NCBI RefSeq assembly: GCF_024622195.1
Contig: NZ_JANKBI010000023.1
Coordinates: 1 to 64,000, forward strand
From: Murimonas intestini
GTDB lineage: Bacteria > Bacillota > Clostridia > Lachnospirales > Lachnospiraceae
Length of the DNA: 64,000 nt
Direction of reading: 5' to 3'
Of the stretch, positions 50,096 through 58,587 are shown one piece after another; within the stretch, counting starts at the first letter, position 1; each line of letters starts with the position of its first letter. The position numbers and the translations under genes were made by a program. The notes below the pieces were generated by a model. That model ran no database searches. It was not told the DNA's origin and saw only the letters and a program-made list of their open reading frames with translations.

Positions 50096-51142
50096 TCAGT
50101 CCATCCTTGATTTCAGATAACCTGATGCACAAATACCGTAAACTTTGCCGGTCATTACCAGCTGATGATATGGATCTGACGCCGATATATCCATAAGTGT
50201 CTGCGCTGACGTCTTTTTACAAGATGGAACTACGAAGTACTGCTTAAAATGTGCTGTCTCTGGATTGTTCTTACTAAAAATGTCCATCGTCTTTTCAAAG
50301 AACAGCTTATCCCAGTTTTCTTTTGCACCTCCGTTAGGTACTGACATTACCCGCAGGCCTCCGATCTCTTCTTCAAAATCACTCAGTATCTTCTGCCCGC
50401 ACTCTTCCAGTTTAACGTTTCCCAATAACAAAGTTCCAAGAATAAATTGTTCACAGTCTTTTTCGCTATGTCTTCTGCAGATATCATAGTCATTATAAAG
50501 GCAGCATTTCATTGCACAATGATGGTTTTCCCCATCTACACACATGCTGCATTTCATCTCTTTTGTAAAACTCTTCACTGCAAACATGGATTCCAAGTTT
50601 TTAGTTCCTTTTTCTGCCGGTCCGTAATACATGACAAGAGAAGCATTTTCTCCCTTTCCGTAGCAGGACACCTTAACTTTGAAACCACTGGACTCTGTAC
50701 TGAACGTCTCTCCCTCGCCCAGCTCATAAATTTTTACCGCACCTTCGCGTTTCAGTACCGCTTCAGGCTCCTTTATAAGCTCTATGGCTTGGTCACAATG
50801 TTCTTCATCTGAAAGGCCTTTTACCAGTTTTGCCCTGACATCCTCATCACACTTTGGCAGCAGCACTTTTTCTGCCTTTGTCTTTTTCAGAAGTTTTAAT
50901 GCTTTTTCCAGATAATGCGGTTCAAAATCCGCAATAACGAGCATATCAAGCACTTCCGGAAGCCCATTGACCACTTCCACGGATTCATCAATATCATTTC
51001 CCTCATCTGCTTTCATAGCGGCTGCTCCGCTCAGATAGCAAAACTGGAACTTTTCATCCTTTTCCGTGTCTACTATGCTTCCTGTGTTTACGATTCCGTC
51101 ATTGGTATTTTCAAATAAAAACCGATAATAATTTGCCTTCAT
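50096..51142 (-). CDS. Unknown protein with a Cys/His cluster; possible degenerate metallo-beta-lactamase fold
   Basis: 348 residues from the ATG at 51142, which follows GGGGAG; the open frame upstream has no site. No membrane helix. The N-terminal 120 residues have the beta-alpha layout of an MBL domain (GLPEVLDMLVIADFEPHYLEKALKLLKKTKAEKVLLP), but the HxHxDH ligands are replaced, so any catalytic site is lost. Near residue 190 a cluster reads CSMCVDGENHHCAMKCCLYNDYDIC, a likely metal site. The C-terminal part lacks a recognised domain. I do not recognise the family. It is monocistronic. Confidence 0.7.
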   Translation of the reverse strand: MKANYYRFLFENTNDGIVNTGSIVDTEKDEKFQFCYLSGAAAMKADEGNDIDESVEVVNGLPEVLDMLVIADFEPHYLEKALKLLKKTKAEKVLLPKCDEDVRAKLVKGLSDEEHCDQAIELIKEPEAVLKREGAVKIYELGEGETFSTESSGFKVKVSCYGKGENASLVMYYGPAEKGTKNLESMFAVKSFTKEMKCSMCVDGENHHCAMKCCLYNDYDICRRHSEKDCEQFILGTLLLGNVKLEECGQKILSDFEEEIGGLRVMSVPNGGAKENWDKLFFEKTMDIFSKNNPETAHFKQYFVVPSCKKTSAQTLMDISASDPYHQLVMTGKVYGICASGYLKSRMD

Positions 51143-51602
51143 AATTTTCTCCCCTTTTAACTGCCAATAAAATGCAAAGAAAACCTGCCATGTCCTACCC
51201 TGCAGACAAGGGCCTAATTCATCTGCAGACATTCCGCACCCCGAAGTCAAGGTCAAAAGAACCAGACTTTGACTCACTACTCGCGAAAATTAACATCGCA
51301 GGTTATTGTTTTTATTCGACAGCTTCTGTAATTCATTAGTTTTCTATAGTTTATAAGTTACTCACCGTCTTCAGCGCGCAGCGCAAAATATGTAATGTAA
51401 GTCTGCTGTCAGCGTTTCCAACAGTGCTGAAACATATAATACCCTTCTCCATTGTCACTTCCCTCCCCATCCTGTTCCATTTATATTGTTAAGATATAAG
51501 ATAGTTGAATCAACACAAGTGGTGAGCAAGTAGCAGATTCAATAGTTATGTTTTAATAATTTTTTTGGAACGTGGATGTTGGAGGGAAGGGACTTGCACT
51601 GG
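51143..51602. other. Intergenic region with possible leader-like remnant and one candidate micropeptide
   Basis: AT-rich DNA. At 51288-51313 the sequence ACTCACTACTCGCGAAAATTAACAT resembles the 3' end of the leader repeat (GGCTCATTGCCCGCGGAAATTAATAT at 53381), but no downstream gene follows on that strand. Apart from the short frame at 51351-51452 nothing else is supported. Confidence 0.35.
51351..51452 (-). CDS. Candidate 33-residue peptide
   Basis: ATG at 51452 follows GGGGAGGG by 8 bases, a strong ribosome binding site. The peptide starts MEKGIICFSTVGNADSR and ends TVSNL, with two Cys and no clear signal or membrane segment. No family is recognised. The ribosome site is the only real support, so this may be chance. 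Confidence 0.25.
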   Translation of the reverse strand: MEKGIICFSTVGNADSRLTLHILRCALKTVSNL

Positions 51603-52094
51603 TTAACCTATCCAGATACCATTAGTTCGACTTGTTGAAGATTCATAAACTCCATTAGCAGATGCACTATGGCTACCTACAACCCGATAATAATATCCCT
51701 TGGATACAGTAAGATAGTAACCACCACTAACTTTATAATCATTACTATTGGTATAAGTATGTTGAGAAACTGACTCCCAGTTGCCATTTACCAAGCGCTC
51801 AACAAAAAGTGTGACTTGTATACTACTAGACAACCGATAGCAATTTGTCTCTCCTGATATAAAGAGCACTCCATTCCCACAATTCTGAAGATATGATGAT
51901 CCGTTTGATAAATATGTACCTCTAGTTAAATGCTGTGCTATAGCCTCTGCTGATGTATCCGTTGTTAATAATGAACCATCGATGGTATCTCCAACCTGAT
52001 ATTCTCCTCCACTAGCATTTACATCCAGTGTCAGAGACACTACACATAGCATCAGGCACAAAATCAAGCTGACCCATGTCTTCCCATTTTTCAT
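51603..52094 (-). CDS. Small secreted protein, beta-rich (DUF6147-like)
   Basis: 163 residues with AGGAGGG before the ATG. Residues 1-28 form a signal peptide: MKNGK, then a hydrophobic WVSLILCLMLCVVSLTL and a cleavage site near NASG. The mature part has many Ser, Thr, Asn, Tyr and Gly and alternates as expected of a beta-sandwich (TLFVERLVNGNWESVSQHTY, GGYYLTVSKGYYYRVVG). Similar small exported proteins of clostridia are grouped under DUF6147; this match is from memory. It lies 92 bases downstream of the anti-sigma-like gene, in AT-rich DNA. Confidence 0.7.
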   Translation of the reverse strand: MKNGKTWVSLILCLMLCVVSLTLDVNASGGEYQVGDTIDGSLLTTDTSAEAIAQHLTRGTYLSNGSSYLQNCGNGVLFISGETNCYRLSSSIQVTLFVERLVNGNWESVSQHTYTNSNDYKVSGGYYLTVSKGYYYRVVGSHSASANGVYESSTSRTNGIWIG

Positions 52095-52186
52095 GATTAC
52101 CCTCCTTCCTCTTTTGTATTTTACATTACATTATATAAAACGGTTCAAATCTAATTTTGTGACGCAATTTATTTAAAATAAATATG

Positions 52187-53194
52187 TTAAAAGCTAATAT
52201 ATTGTATCATCTTATCAAACTCATTCCTATCCATTATTGAAGATATTGAGTAATGAGTATTATTATATACCATTTGCGCTATATAACTCTTTTCTCCTGT
52301 TTCAGGATTTTCTATCACACTAACCTCGACCGTAGTAAAACCAATATTGATATCGTATGAATCTATTTTTTTCCCATCAAACGTTCTTGCATTTGCCTGT
52401 GATTCATCACCTTTATACATAAATACATTTGTAATTGTATCGTTATACAAATAGTACATTTGAGCACTCCTAGTAACTGTACTCATAGAATAATTATCAT
52501 AAACTAGCCCTTGTGGTTTGTATAGTAACTGTAATGGCTTAATATCTAAGTGTTTTTTTATATCATAAAAAACCTCTAATTCATTATCCGTGGTCTTCAA
52601 GCTTTTATCATTGTCAATATTAATACTTAACCCCTCACTTACGATTGAATTCCATATACCTATTAGGTATTCTCTACTAGCATCACCTGTTATACTAGCT
52701 CCAAGAACTCCACCTAACACTACGATAATACACGCTACTTTTATCAATGGGCCTTGCCATTTTTTACGTCTATTTAGACGCCTTCCCAACGTAAGTGCCG
52801 CTCTATCCTCAGGCGATAACATCTGATATATCTCATCATCCGAGAGCCCTTCCGCTCCCGCTGCTTTTTTCATAATTTCCTGTTGTACCAATATATCTTC
52901 ATCTTCTGCCGCATCTATCTCTGTCAGTTCTTCTTTTTGTCCCACACTTACCTCAGATGCTTCTTCGTCTTCCCAGTATCCCTGATTCTTCAGTGATGCA
53001 GTTATGCTGTCAAGCATGCCTGCAGGAGCTTCGATACCGTCCAGTTTCGGATCAGTTTCCAAAGCCTTCTCTATCTCTTCTGCATCTTCAATCATCTTGT
53101 CCCGTAGTTTGCTGTCGAAATTATCTTCCTCCAGCATCTCGTCTGAAATGAATATAGGCTCAATCTTAGAATTCTTCTTAGATTCACTCATCAT
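52187..53194 (-). CDS. Membrane protein resembling DUF4367-type anti-sigma factors
   Basis: 335 residues. The first 150 are acidic and cytoplasmic, with EDNFDSKLRDKMIEDAEEIE and AGLSDDEIYQMLSPEDRAALTLG-like segments. One membrane helix follows at about 160-180 (VACIIVVLGGVLGASITG). The outside domain, 185-335, resembles DUF4367: PLQLLYKPQGLVYDNYSMS, YYLYNDTITNVFMYKGDESQAN, and TTVEVSVIENPETGEKSYIAQMVYNN. The layout is that of an anti-sigma or sensor protein. A sigma-like gene lies 1.3 kb away across murG. GGGGAAA precedes the double ATG. Confidence 0.7.
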   Translation of the reverse strand: MMSESKKNSKIEPIFISDEMLEEDNFDSKLRDKMIEDAEEIEKALETDPKLDGIEAPAGMLDSITASLKNQGYWEDEEASEVSVGQKEELTEIDAAEDEDILVQQEIMKKAAGAEGLSDDEIYQMLSPEDRAALTLGRRLNRRKKWQGPLIKVACIIVVLGGVLGASITGDASREYLIGIWNSIVSEGLSINIDNDKSLKTTDNELEVFYDIKKHLDIKPLQLLYKPQGLVYDNYSMSTVTRSAQMYYLYNDTITNVFMYKGDESQANARTFDGKKIDSYDINIGFTTVEVSVIENPETGEKSYIAQMVYNNTHYSISSIMDRNEFDKMIQYISF

Positions 53195-53270
53195 TTTCCC
53201 CTTTTCATTTACCCTTAATTAAGTACCTTCTTGACTTTTTTTCATAAGAGTATAAGATGTAACTAGATAA

Positions 53271-53399
53271 TCAAATACCCCGCTGCAAGCTGACAAGGTA
53301 TCAAACTTTCAACGCTGCAGAGCAGCGGAGTATTTGACCCTCGCGGCAGTCGTCAAATGCACATGCAAGCATGTTTACCTGGCTCATTGCCCGCGGAAA
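53271..53399 (+). repeat. Two-hairpin leader repeat, copy 2 (before murG)
   Basis: TCAAATACCCCGCTGC (53271-53286) pairs with GCAGCGGAGTATTTGA (53322-53337), 16 bp with one mismatch. A second hairpin follows, formed by CGCGGCA (53342-53348) and TGCCCGCG (53388-53395). The order of parts and much sequence match the element at 15779-15900. It ends 19 bases before the murG start codon. Confidence 0.7.
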
Positions 53400-53418
53400 T
53401 TAATATTGGAGGATGAAC

Positions 53419-54492
53419 ATGAAACGAATAATCTTAACGGGCGGCGGAACCGCCGGCCATGTCACCCCGAACATCGCCTTAATCCCTACGCTGAAGGCGC
53501 ACGGATATGATATTCATTATATCGGCTCTTTTGACGGAATCGAAAAAAAATTGATTGAAGAATTAGAAATCCCATATTATGGGATTGCCTCCGGAAAATT
53601 AAGACGTTATTTCGATCCCAAAAACTTCACTGACCCCTTCAAGGTTGTCAAAGGTTACAGTCAGGCAAAAAAGCTGATAAAAAAATTAAAGCCTGATGTG
53701 ATCTTTTCCAAGGGCGGGTTTGTAACCGTCCCTGTAGTGCTGGCAGCCAAACACTGCCATGTTCCCGCTGTCATACATGAATCTGATATGACGCCTGGTC
53801 TCGCCAACAGGATATGTATCCCATCAGCAACCAAAGTCTGCTGTAATTTCCCTGAGACCCTCTCCCGCATTCCTGATGGAAAAGCAGTCCTTACCGGGTC
53901 TCCAATCCGCCGGGAACTCTTAAGCGGAAATAAACTGGAAGGCCTGAAACTATGCGGCTTTACAGCAAATAAACCTACACTGTTAGTTATTGGCGGCAGC
54001 CAGGGTTCAGCTGTCATAAATGACGCTATCCGCGGTGTGCTCCCTGAATTGCAGAAATCTTTCCAGGTCATACATCTATGCGGAAAGGGCAAAATTGACA
54101 ATACGCTGAACTACCTGGACGGTTACGTACAGTTCGAATACATCCAAAATGAACTGGCCGATTTATTTGCTCTCGCTGATGTGTGCGTATCCAGAGCCGG
54201 TGCTAATGCAATCTGCGAACTTCTGGCTTTAAGAAAGCCCAACCTTTTGATCCCGCTGTCTGCTAATGCCAGCCGTGGTGATCAGATTCTTAATGCAGAT
54301 TCCTTCAAACATCAAGGCTTCAGCGAAGTCCTCAGTGAGGAAGAGCTGACCCCTATCCTGCTTATGAATACTATAAACAAACTTTACAATGAGCGCAATA
54401 CCTATATTGCCGCCATGGAAAAAAGTAATCAAGGCGATTCTATTGAAAAAATAGTTTCACTTCTTGATAAAGCATCCGGATCATCAAAATAG
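53419..54492 (+). CDS. murG: UDP-GlcNAc--undecaprenyl-pyrophosphoryl-MurNAc-pentapeptide N-acetylglucosaminyltransferase
   Basis: 357 residues from the ATG at 53419, 6 bases after GGAGG; the ATG at 53413 is too close to that site. MurG completes lipid II on the inner face of the membrane. The N-terminal G-loop TGGGTAGHVTPNIAL, the second loop FSKGGFVTVPVVLAAK and HESDMTPGLANR are typical. The C-terminal domain has VIGGSQGSAVINDA and SRAGANAICELLAL with the UDP-GlcNAc-binding residues. It lies away from any division/cell-wall cluster, between regulators, so it may be a second copy. Confidence 0.93.
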   Translation: MKRIILTGGGTAGHVTPNIALIPTLKAHGYDIHYIGSFDGIEKKLIEELEIPYYGIASGKLRRYFDPKNFTDPFKVVKGYSQAKKLIKKLKPDVIFSKGGFVTVPVVLAAKHCHVPAVIHESDMTPGLANRICIPSATKVCCNFPETLSRIPDGKAVLTGSPIRRELLSGNKLEGLKLCGFTANKPTLLVIGGSQGSAVINDAIRGVLPELQKSFQVIHLCGKGKIDNTLNYLDGYVQFEYIQNELADLFALADVCVSRAGANAICELLALRKPNLLIPLSANASRGDQILNADSFKHQGFSEVLSEEELTPILLMNTINKLYNERNTYIAAMEKSNQGDSIEKIVSLLDKASGSSK

Positions 54493-55014
54493 ATCCCGGT
54501 ATTCCTTTCCATATTTCTTACGGATATATTTTCTTGCACGATATAATCTGGCACGGAGCACCTGGTCTGTACAGCCCAATTGCTTCGTTGCTTCCTCGTG
54601 CGACAGTTCTTCAATGCATATAGCAACTATCACTTCGTACCATGTTACATTGGCTTTGTGAAGATCCTCCAAAATTCGAAAAGAAAGTTCCTTGCCCACC
54701 AGACGCTCGGGACATCTTTCCACACTATAGTCAAGAGCAATATTCTCTACATGTATAAGCGGACATTCTTTTCTTGACGTGATCTTCCTGTAATTATCTA
54801 CGATTGCATTTTTCGCAGTCATGATCAACCACGGCTTGATCAGTTCGTCCTTTACCTTGTCCATGTGCAGATAGTAATTGAAGAATGTATGCTGACAGAT
54901 TTCCTTAGCCAGCTCCATATCGCTGCTCTTGTCATAGACTAATTTCATAACCAACTTTTGATACCTCTCAAACACTTCAACAAATTTTTTGTTTCTCATC
55001 TTTAGTTTTCTCAC
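54484..55014 (-). CDS. ECF-like RNA polymerase sigma factor
   Basis: 176 residues from a GTG at 55014 (GGGGAG 5 bases before); the ATG at 54999 is an alternative. Region 2 covers about 15-90: YQKLVMKLVYDKSSDMELAKEICQHTFFNYY, with KPWLIMTAKNAIVDNYRK. Region 4 covers 120-170, with WYEVIVAICIEELSHEEATKQLGCTDQVLRARLYRARKYI. The 3' ends of this gene and murG overlap by 9 bases on opposite strands. The nearest anti-sigma candidate is the membrane protein at 52187. Target genes unknown. Confidence 0.88.
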   Translation of the reverse strand: MRKLKMRNKKFVEVFERYQKLVMKLVYDKSSDMELAKEICQHTFFNYYLHMDKVKDELIKPWLIMTAKNAIVDNYRKITSRKECPLIHVENIALDYSVERCPERLVGKELSFRILEDLHKANVTWYEVIVAICIEELSHEEATKQLGCTDQVLRARLYRARKYIRKKYGKEYRDLF

Positions 55015-55029
55015 TTTCTCTCCCCAGAA

Positions 55030-55440
55030 TTATCTTTTGAATTTTTCTAGTATGAAGCTTTTATCTGCATCTGTCAACTGGCCCGGTTTCCAGGTTAGAC
55101 CCACATTATCATTTTGATATCTTGGTATCAAATGAATGTGGAAATGAAAAACTGTCTGTCCTGCAGGCTCCCCGTTGTTCTGCAGAATGTTAAAACCATC
55201 GCAGTTCAGCGCGTCTGTCAATCGTGCGGCTATTTTTTTCGCCAGCACATAAGCTTTAGCCGTCATTTCTTCCGGCAGCTCATAAATGTTTGCATAATGG
55301 TCCTTTGGCAAAATCAGCGCATGACCTTTAGATGCGGGGCCAACATCGAGTATAACCCGAAAATCTTCGTCTTCATGAAGCGTTACAGACGGGATTTCCC
55401 CAGAAGCGATTTTGCAAAAAATGCAATTATCATTTTTCAT
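55030..55440 (-). CDS. HIT-family (histidine triad) nucleotide-binding protein
   Basis: 136 residues. The N-terminal CIFCKIASGEIPSV, followed by LDVGPASKGHALILPKDHYANIYEL, and the histidine triad HFHIHLIPR near residue 100 are diagnostic. The two Cys of CIFC with the later His can bind zinc. These proteins hydrolyse nucleoside phosphoramidates or Ap4A-like compounds. AAGGAGG precedes the ATG. It starts 16 bases before the sigma factor gene and is likely co-transcribed with it. Confidence 0.95.
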   Translation of the reverse strand: MKNDNCIFCKIASGEIPSVTLHEDEDFRVILDVGPASKGHALILPKDHYANIYELPEEMTAKAYVLAKKIAARLTDALNCDGFNILQNNGEPAGQTVFHFHIHLIPRYQNDNVGLTWKPGQLTDADKSFILEKFKR

Positions 55441-55562
55441 GACCTTATCCTCCTTCTTAATTTGATAATACCTATAATGTAAAACTTTTGTAGAACGATG
55501 TCAATAAAATATGTTTGCTATTTTAAGTATTGGATGTTAGACTGTTGCTGGAGGTGTTTATT

Positions 55563-56330
55563 TTGCTGAAAGAAATCGATAAAAAACGAATTAAAAAAGT
55601 TATGAATGAAGATCCTGAACTGGATGAATTGATACATAAGATCCTGGATGACCACCAGATGGAGATCTCGCAGATATCCCATGAGATCAGAAATCCGGTC
55701 ACTCTAATTAACAGTTCACTTCAGTTGATTGAAAAACAGCATCCGGAAGTCAGGGAATTTAACTTCTGGTCCCAGACCATGGATGATATGAGGAATCTGC
55801 GTGAATTATTAGATGATCTGTCCCATTATAACAATGGGATGCGTCTGAACAAGACCCGGGTGGATGTCAATTTCTTTCTCCATGATCTGGCCGCATCTGC
55901 CAAAGCATGGGGAGAGGAACAGAGCTGTCACATTCATGTCACTGTCGGGGAAGCCCTGCCTGATATATGCGCTGACCCGGTAAAATTAAGACAGAGCCTT
56001 ACCAATCTTTTAAAAAATGCAATTGAATCATCCAGGGATAATACAGAAATATCTATACATGCCAAAGCTCTTTCCCTGACAGAAGACAGCGGCACGCAGC
56101 TGCTGGTGGAGATATGTGATAATGGAGATGGAATTCCTTCTGAATATCTCCCCTCCCTCTTTGAACCATTTGTCACTCATAAACAAAATGGCACAGGGCT
56201 GGGGCTGGCAGTCACTAAACGGATCATTGAGGCACACGGCGGATGCATAACTGTCCGCTCTGATGAAGGAAAAGGCACTTGTTTTTCTATCTTGATGCCT
56301 GTTTACAAAGGAGAAGATAAAAATGAATGA
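55563..56330 (+). CDS. Soluble sensor histidine kinase
   Basis: 255 residues from the TTG at 55563, 8 bases after GGAGG. There is no membrane helix and no sensor domain, only about 35 helical residues before the HisKA-type segment ISQISHEIRNPVTLINSSL with the phosphorylated His. The ATPase part has N-box LRQSLTNLLKNAIES, G1 CDNGDGIPSEY, F-box and G2 NGTGLGLAV. It overlaps the rhomboid gene by 8 bases. No response regulator is adjacent, so its partner is elsewhere. Confidence 0.9.
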   Translation: MLKEIDKKRIKKVMNEDPELDELIHKILDDHQMEISQISHEIRNPVTLINSSLQLIEKQHPEVREFNFWSQTMDDMRNLRELLDDLSHYNNGMRLNKTRVDVNFFLHDLAASAKAWGEEQSCHIHVTVGEALPDICADPVKLRQSLTNLLKNAIESSRDNTEISIHAKALSLTEDSGTQLLVEICDNGDGIPSEYLPSLFEPFVTHKQNGTGLGLAVTKRIIEAHGGCITVRSDEGKGTCFSILMPVYKGEDKNE

Positions 56331-56946
56331 ATTGCGTGATTTCATTAAATCGCGTTCTATTGTGAACCTTACTATTGTAGCTTTAAATATTCTTGTGTTC
56401 TTTATAATGGAGATTGGCGGCGATACGGAGAACGTAGGGTATATGCTCAGCCACGGTGCATGTTTTGTTCCCTATGTGCTGGAAAACGGTGAATATTACC
56501 GGCTGTTTACCTGCATGTTCATGCACTTTGGCATTCAGCACCTGATGGGCAACATGCTGGTACTGATGTTCCTGGGAGATACTCTGGAATGCGCTGTGGG
56601 CAAGGTCCGTTATCTGATCATCTACATTGTAGGAGGTCTGGCCGGAAATCTACTGTCTATGTACCATAGTATCCAGACTCAGGATTTTGCCGTGTCCGCC
56701 GGTGCATCCGGCGCAATTTTTGCCGTAGTCGGAGCTCTTATCTATGTGGTAGCTGTCAATAAAGGGCGTTTAGCTGATATTACAGGAAAGCGTCTTGTCC
56801 TTATGGCTGCTCTGACTCTTTTCCAGGGCCTGACCAGCATGGGTGTGGACAATTCTGCCCATATAGGAGGGCTGGCAGCCGGTCTGGTGCTTTCTGTCCT
56901 GCTTTACAGGCGCAAGAAGCCGCGCCCGCTGAATCCTGTTTTTTAA
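56323..56946 (+). CDS. Rhomboid-family intramembrane serine protease
   Basis: 207 residues with six membrane helices. Markers are TCMFMHFGIQHLMGNMLVLMFLG (L1/TM2 region with HxxxN), the catalytic Ser in SAGASGAIFAVVG and the catalytic His in DNSAHIGGLAAG. It cleaves membrane proteins within or near their helix. AAAGGAGAAG precedes the ATG. The 8-base overlap with the kinase gene means the two are made together; a link between proteolysis and signalling is possible but not shown. Confidence 0.94.
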   Translation: MNELRDFIKSRSIVNLTIVALNILVFFIMEIGGDTENVGYMLSHGACFVPYVLENGEYYRLFTCMFMHFGIQHLMGNMLVLMFLGDTLECAVGKVRYLIIYIVGGLAGNLLSMYHSIQTQDFAVSAGASGAIFAVVGALIYVVAVNKGRLADITGKRLVLMAALTLFQGLTSMGVDNSAHIGGLAAGLVLSVLLYRRKKPRPLNPVF

Positions 56947-56954
56947 GGTATTGT

Positions 56955-58571
56955 CTAAATGGAGCGTCTTTCCACCAAAAAGGACCTGACTGCAAACCTG
57001 ATCTCATCCCCATCCTTTAATGGGCATATCTCATCCGGGGAGAGCCTTTGCCCATTTAAGTACGTCCCATTTGTAGAATTCATATCTATCAGGGAATAAT
57101 TTTCTCCTTCTCTTATAAGCCGGGCGTGGACCCGGCTTACTGAAGGATGGTCTACCAGGATATCCACCTGCTGCCCCAGCTTTCCTATGGTCATACTTTT
57201 CTGGTCAAGCCAGATCTCATGTCTGTCTTCCGTATTCTGGGGTATCAGGCAATAAGAAAATTCTTCCGAACCTTTCCCGTTTAGAAGTACTGTCTCTCCA
57301 AAAAATTCTTCTGAACCAGTCCTCTGATATTCTGTATACTCCTCAAAAATATCGTCCTTTACATTTCCGCTGTTCTCCCTGCTCTCAGAAATCCCACCTG
57401 ACTTATCTGCAGACGGACGGTTTCGTGGTCTGGCATATTCCTGTTCCCCTTTCCTACTGCTCCCTGCCTTTGCTTCCTCCGCTCCCTCGTATTCCATCAT
57501 CAGCTCATAACCCGCATTCTCTGTATATTCCTTCTTCTTTTCTTTCTTCTGAGGACCTGTCCAGACAGAGGTAAAATAGATGAGCAGCCCTAGTATCAGA
57601 AACAGCAGACCGCCCAGCTGTGTCAGGTTCAGCTCCCCAAACCATGCCGCAGCAAACAGCAGACCTCCAGTTACCCCTGTCCCCGCCAGAACTATCAATA
57701 CTTTATATAGTCTAAAACCCTTCTCTTTTTCCTGCCTGCCAAAATTCCCATTTCCATGACCTTTATTCAAATCAGATTCCTGAATCTTTTCAGGATTGCT
57801 GCTTCTATTTCTGATGTGTTTTCTGGCTTTTATTTTTCCATGTCTTCTTCTTTTTTTATTATTTTCCCCATTAATGGAACCAGATTCATCTTTATATTCC
57901 TGTTCAAAATCAAGCTCTGCACTTACCGGATACTCGTCAGGCGTCTTTTCAGGAGGGCCTTCCTCGCCTTTGTCATACTGTCCCCGTCCCGCTGCCATCT
58001 TTTGCTCTGTGTACTCACTTTCCTGCTGGTACTTCAGGTTGAAAACTGCTGCCATATCATAATTTTCATCCAGTGTAACTCTGTAGATATTATAGCCCAT
58101 ACTCACTGCACTCACATCCCTGTGGTCTAATTTCTTCAGGAGATACTGTGCAAAATCCCTGAATTCTTCCTTAAAACTGCCTTTATAACATGGCAGACAG
58201 CAGAATGCCGGTATTTTCTTTTCTACATCCATATAAATGTATTCCGGCCTTATAATGAGGGCATCCGCATCCAGCAAATATTTCTCCATCTCGCTTAGTA
58301 CTGTCTTGAATCCTTCCAGAAACTGGCCGATATCATACCCTGTAAGATCCTTTTTCTCAAAAATCCTGTCCATCTGCTGTCTGGAAGTTATCTCATACCT
58401 GTATTCATGTCTCCCGTCCACCGACACCACATCGCAGGGCAGCAGTCCATCAATATTATTTTCACGTATCATCTCTATCTGGTACTGTGACTCTTCTTCC
58501 TCTTCTGAAAGGGACAGAATAAGATAATTATGGTTTTTATCCCGCCGGTAAGTCTTATTTATATTATTCAT
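56955..58571 (-). CDS. DUF6382 / FHA-domain protein of the Tad locus
   Basis: 538 residues. The N-terminal 170 residues match the DUF6382 pattern found with clostridial Tad loci (NYLILSLSEEEEESQYQIEM, ISMGYNIYR-like VSMGYNIYRVTLDE). A low-complexity charged linker with a basic GKIKARKHIRNRSS stretch comes next. Two membrane helices lie at about 283-330. The last 90 residues are an FHA domain (DHPSVSRVHARLI, IDMNSTNGTYLNG), which binds phosphothreonine. The protein may tie pilus assembly to a Ser/Thr kinase. Last gene of the Tad operon here. Confidence 0.88.
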   Translation of the reverse strand: MNNINKTYRRDKNHNYLILSLSEEEEESQYQIEMIRENNIDGLLPCDVVSVDGRHEYRYEITSRQQMDRIFEKKDLTGYDIGQFLEGFKTVLSEMEKYLLDADALIIRPEYIYMDVEKKIPAFCCLPCYKGSFKEEFRDFAQYLLKKLDHRDVSAVSMGYNIYRVTLDENYDMAAVFNLKYQQESEYTEQKMAAGRGQYDKGEEGPPEKTPDEYPVSAELDFEQEYKDESGSINGENNKKRRRHGKIKARKHIRNRSSNPEKIQESDLNKGHGNGNFGRQEKEKGFRLYKVLIVLAGTGVTGGLLFAAAWFGELNLTQLGGLLFLILGLLIYFTSVWTGPQKKEKKKEYTENAGYELMMEYEGAEEAKAGSSRKGEQEYARPRNRPSADKSGGISESRENSGNVKDDIFEEYTEYQRTGSEEFFGETVLLNGKGSEEFSYCLIPQNTEDRHEIWLDQKSMTIGKLGQQVDILVDHPSVSRVHARLIREGENYSLIDMNSTNGTYLNGQRLSPDEICPLKDGDEIRFAVRSFLVERRSI

Positions 58572-58587
58572 CCCATTCTCCTTCCTG

